DNA of 64,000 nt from Brevifilum sp029548365 (GTDB taxonomy: Bacteria > Chloroflexota > Anaerolineae > Anaerolineales > Anaerolineaceae), in NCBI GenBank assembly GCA_035376985.1, contig DAOSSA010000001.1:62001-126000 (forward strand). Direction: 5' to 3'. A program made the translations under genes and the position numbers. Positions 61,494 through 64,000 of the stretch are shown piece after piece. The notes under the pieces are model-generated. The model was given only the letters and a program-made list of their open reading frames with translations. It was not told where the DNA came from and did no database searches. Numbering within the stretch: the stretch's first letter is position 1; each line of letters starts with the position of its first letter.

Positions 61494-62699
61494 TTAATCC
61501 ATCAACAAGGCGTCGCGCACAATAGGCAGCAACCAATCGACTGTTTCTTTGTCGATAACCAAAGGTGGAGCAAACCGAATTGTGTGCTCATGGGTTTCTT
61601 TTGCTAATACGCCCTTATCTCTCAGGACCTCAGCAATTCTCCTGGCGCCACCAAATTCATGTTTTAATTCAACGCCAATAAAAAGTCCTTTACCTCGAAT
61701 TTCGAGAATGTTTTTTGTGGGGATTTCATCAAGGTAGTCCATCATGTATTGGCCCAACACCCGTGAATTTTCGACCAACTTTTCATCTTCAATAACATCC
61801 AGGGCGGCTATGGCCACAGATGCACCGAGTGGGTTACCGCCAAAAGTTGAGCCGTGATCACCAGGAACAATTAAGCCCAAAACAGATTCATCAGCCAAAA
61901 CCGCCGAAACAGGGTAGAAACCACCTGACAGGGCTTTACCAATGACCATGATATCCGGTCGAACGCCCTCGTGGTCACAGGCAAAAAACGCTCCTGTGCG
62001 TCCCAACCCAGTTTGGATCTCGTCAGCAATGAAAAGAATGTTATTCTCACGACAGAGTTTTTCAACAGCCTTCAGATAGCCCTCAGGAGGGAGCAAGACC
62101 CCATTTTCACCTTGAATGGGCTCGATCATGATGGCGACCGTGTTTTCATTAATCGCGTTTTCTATTGCCTTGATATCACCATACTCGACCATGGGAAAGC
62201 CAGGTGTGAAGGGTCCAAAATCATCTTTGTATTGGGGCGTGGAAGTGAATGAAATAATTGTGACTGTCCTGCCATGGAAGTTTCCGTCTGCTACAATGAT
62301 TTCTGCTTTATGGCGCGGAACACCTTTCACATGGTATCCCCATTTCCGGGCGACTTTGATGGCAGTTTCAACCGCTTCTGCGCCGCTGTTCATCGGCAGA
62401 GACTTATCGTAACCCGTCATATCCGATAGTTTTTTATACAAAAGGCCGAGTTTATCATTATAGAAGGCTCGCGAAGTCAAGGTCAGTCGATCAAGTTGAT
62501 CAATCATTGCCTGTTTGATTTTGGGATGGTTATGACCCTGGCTAACTGCTGAGTAAGCGCTTAAGCAATCAAGGTATTTCTTCCCTTCAACATCATATAC
62601 CCATACACCCTCGCCTTTAACAAGAACGACGTCTAATGGATGATAGTTATGAGCGCCATGTTGATCTTCAAGATTAATAAAATATTCGCTAGTTAACAT
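61494..62699 (-). CDS. rocD: Ornithine aminotransferase (class III)
   Basis: A protein of about 401 residues. The N-terminal YFINLEDQHGAHNYHPLDVVL is the ornithine aminotransferase hallmark. PLP segments are LPMNSGAEAVETAIK, ILFIADEIQTGLGRTG and the lysine in IGKALSGGFYPVSAVL. It interconverts ornithine and glutamate semialdehyde. I chose ATG 62699, which has AAGGAG 7 nt upstream and lies inside the argF end (11-nt overlap). Upstream in-frame starts lack the family sequence. With argF it forms an ornithine-handling pair. Confidence 0.92.
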   Translation of the reverse strand: MLTSEYFINLEDQHGAHNYHPLDVVLVKGEGVWVYDVEGKKYLDCLSAYSAVSQGHNHPKIKQAMIDQLDRLTLTSRAFYNDKLGLLYKKLSDMTGYDKSLPMNSGAEAVETAIKVARKWGYHVKGVPRHKAEIIVADGNFHGRTVTIISFTSTPQYKDDFGPFTPGFPMVEYGDIKAIENAINENTVAIMIEPIQGENGVLLPPEGYLKAVEKLCRENNILFIADEIQTGLGRTGAFFACDHEGVRPDIMVIGKALSGGFYPVSAVLADESVLGLIVPGDHGSTFGGNPLGASVAIAALDVIEDEKLVENSRVLGQYMMDYLDEIPTKNILEIRGKGLFIGVELKHEFGGARRIAEVLRDKGVLAKETHEHTIRFAPPLVIDKETVDWLLPIVRDALLMD

Positions 62700-63627
62700 C
62701 AGGATCTCCTTCAAAAAGTAGTTTGACAAGGATTGCTTTTTGGGCGTGCAATCGATTTTCAGCTTGCGGGAACATCCTTGAGTGCGGGCCTTCTGCAACT
62801 TCATCGGTTATTTCAAGGCCGCGATACGCAGGCAGACAGTGTAAAACAATGACACTCGGTTTTGCATACCCAATTAATTTTTCATTAATCTGATACGGCG
62901 GAAAGACCTTTTCACGCTTGCTGCTTTCCTCCTCTTGCCCCATGCTGGTCCAGGTATCGGTGTAAAGGACATCAGCGCCTTCGGCGGCATCTTCTGGTTT
63001 CCTAAACAAGCTTACCGATCCGCCTGAATCAGCCGCAAAACCCAAAGATTGTGTGACAGCTTCGTCAGGCATATCATAATCCTCGGGATTCGCGATCTTA
63101 TAGTGTCCACCGAGTTTGGTGACAATTTTCATCAAAGAGATCGCGACATTGTTGCCATCACCGATGTAAGACACAGTTTTTCCTTTTAGCTCACCAAATT
63201 CCTCAATAATGGTAATGGCGTCAGCCATAGCCTGGCAGGGATGGTTATAATCGCTCAAGCCGTTGATGACCGGAACCGACGACCATTGAGCTAATTCAAG
63301 GATGTGTTCGTGGTCGAAAACTCTTGCCATGATAGCCTGTACATAACCAGAAAGCACACGCGAGACATCCGCGATCGATTCGCGTGTGCCGAGTCCAACC
63401 TCTTGCGGCGATAAATACAGGGCATCCCCGCCAAGAGTACGCATAGCCATATCAAAGCTTACGCGTGTCCTCAAGCTCGGCTTTTGAAATAACATTGCCA
63501 GCACCTTGTTTTTTAGCAGCGGTCTGAATACACCACTTTTTTGCTCAGCTTTGAGCTTTATCCCTAATTCAAGCATATTTTCCAACTCAACAACTGAAAA
63601 GTCTGCTATATCAATAAAATGTCTCAT
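62689..63627 (-). CDS. argF: Ornithine carbamoyltransferase
   Basis: A 312-residue enzyme with the carbamoyl-phosphate motif FQKPSLRTRVSFDMAM (STRTR-type; here SLRTR), HPCQAMADAITIIEE, GDGNNVAISLM and the ornithine-binding HCLPAYRGLEITDEV. It makes citrulline from ornithine and carbamoyl phosphate, or the reverse in the arginine deiminase route. The position next to rocD rather than other arg genes leaves the physiological direction open. A ribosome site (GAGGC) lies just before ATG 63627. Confidence 0.94.
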   Translation of the reverse strand: MRHFIDIADFSVVELENMLELGIKLKAEQKSGVFRPLLKNKVLAMLFQKPSLRTRVSFDMAMRTLGGDALYLSPQEVGLGTRESIADVSRVLSGYVQAIMARVFDHEHILELAQWSSVPVINGLSDYNHPCQAMADAITIIEEFGELKGKTVSYIGDGNNVAISLMKIVTKLGGHYKIANPEDYDMPDEAVTQSLGFAADSGGSVSLFRKPEDAAEGADVLYTDTWTSMGQEEESSKREKVFPPYQINEKLIGYAKPSVIVLHCLPAYRGLEITDEVAEGPHSRMFPQAENRLHAQKAILVKLLFEGDPDVN

Positions 63628-63651
63628 TAAGCCTCCGTAATTGGTTTTTTG

Positions 63652-64000
63652 TTATTCGTTTTGTTTTTGGGTCAACTCTGAAAGAGTCAGTGAAACCTTC
63701 TCGCCATCTCGAAGCGTTTTCCCTTGATAATAAACATTGACCTGGGCAATTCCAAGTAAAAAGAAACCACCTGTGATTATTATGCTTGCAACCAGCAAGA
63801 ATGTGGATGTGTTTTTTCGAATTTCTAAAAATTGTTCTTGCAGATCAGAAAATATTAGTTCGTATTCTGCCAATAAAGCTTGAGACTTTTTCAATGTACC
63901 ATCGAAATTTTGGATATCCTTGGATAATGCAGTGATATCGCTTTGTAAATTACCCATGCTGCCTTCGGTTTCGCGTATGAAATGTTCAATTCCAAGAAAT
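63652..64000 (-). CDS. Membrane protein with coiled-coil segment, unknown function, 5' end possibly outside the window
   Basis: The frame is open from the stop at 63652 to the window edge. An internal ATG at 63957 would give 101 residues, but the codons before it (to 64000) are also open, so the protein may be longer. The visible part has an amphipathic helix/coiled coil (SDITALSKDIQNFDGTLKK and following), one transmembrane helix (about residues 52-73 of the short form) and a small outside domain. I recognise no family. It precedes argF by 24 nt on the same strand. Confidence 0.6.
   Translation of the reverse strand, partial: FLGIEHFIRETEGSMGNLQSDITALSKDIQNFDGTLKKSQALLAEYELIFSDLQEQFLEIRKNTSTFLLVASIIITGGFFLLGIAQVNVYYQGKTLRDGEKVSLTLSELTQKQNE

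Overview
The window looks like a chromosomal segment of a strict anaerobe, most likely an Anaerolineae-type member of Chloroflexota. This is inferred from gene content: heterodisulfide-reductase (Hdr) and tungsto-enzyme modules, ferredoxin-linked 2-oxoacid oxidoreductase, a PPi-type phosphofructokinase, split gcvPA/gcvPB and a fused MetV-MetF. No rRNA, phage, insertion sequence or CRISPR array is visible. Both edges cut genes.

Layout. (1) 1-6644, minus strand: a tightly overlapping redox operon of six genes: tungsten aldehyde oxidoreductase (AOR/BamB family), a four-cluster ferredoxin, HdrA, an HdrC-like protein, MvhD, and an FrhB-like protein running off the edge. HdrA is interrupted by an in-frame TGA exactly where the family has a conserved Cys, followed by a perfect 9-bp hairpin, so it is read here as a selenoprotein of about 844 aa. 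(2) 6888-13048, minus: a cobalamin-riboswitch operon encoding a secreted transcobalamin-like protein, a CbrT-like S component, EcfT and a fused EcfA-EcfA', i.e. a complete B12 capture and uptake unit with its sigma-70 promoter visible. (3) 13146-14576: fused MetV-MetF. (4) 14865-28020, minus: a self-contained sigma-54 module. A sigma-70 promoter drives rpoN (with a zinc-ribbon insert), a soluble PAS/GAF histidine kinase and an NtrC-type activator with no DNA-binding domain. Just downstream lies a near-consensus -24/-12 promoter that drives a small membrane protein, an 1810-aa TPR protein and a TPR-C25 (gingipain-like) peptidase. I consider this the best candidate for an undescribed system. (5) 28108-46873: mostly housekeeping (trmFO, a DapL-like aminotransferase, hflX, rpmF, rpoD, PPi-pfk, nudix, rsmD, UDP-glucuronate decarboxylase, scpB, pseudouridine synthase, plsX, tRNA-Leu(GAG), LysM/M23 peptidase, xth). 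(6) 46929-50377: gcvH-gcvPA-gcvPB under a single-aptamer glycine riboswitch, without gcvT nearby. (7) 50433-56171: tex followed by a heterodimeric ABC exporter. (8) 56289-59949: an FCD regulator with korA-korB and an operator-like palindrome over the promoter. (9) 60021-64000: pyk, rocD, argF and a partial membrane protein.

How it fits together: ferredoxin is the central electron currency (AOR-Hdr, KorAB). Amino acid use feeds it (glycine cleavage, ornithine transamination, 2-oxoacid oxidation). Folate C1 metabolism (MetVF, glycine cleavage) and B12 uptake support it. The sigma-54 peptidase block stands apart and looks like an inducible response rather than metabolism.
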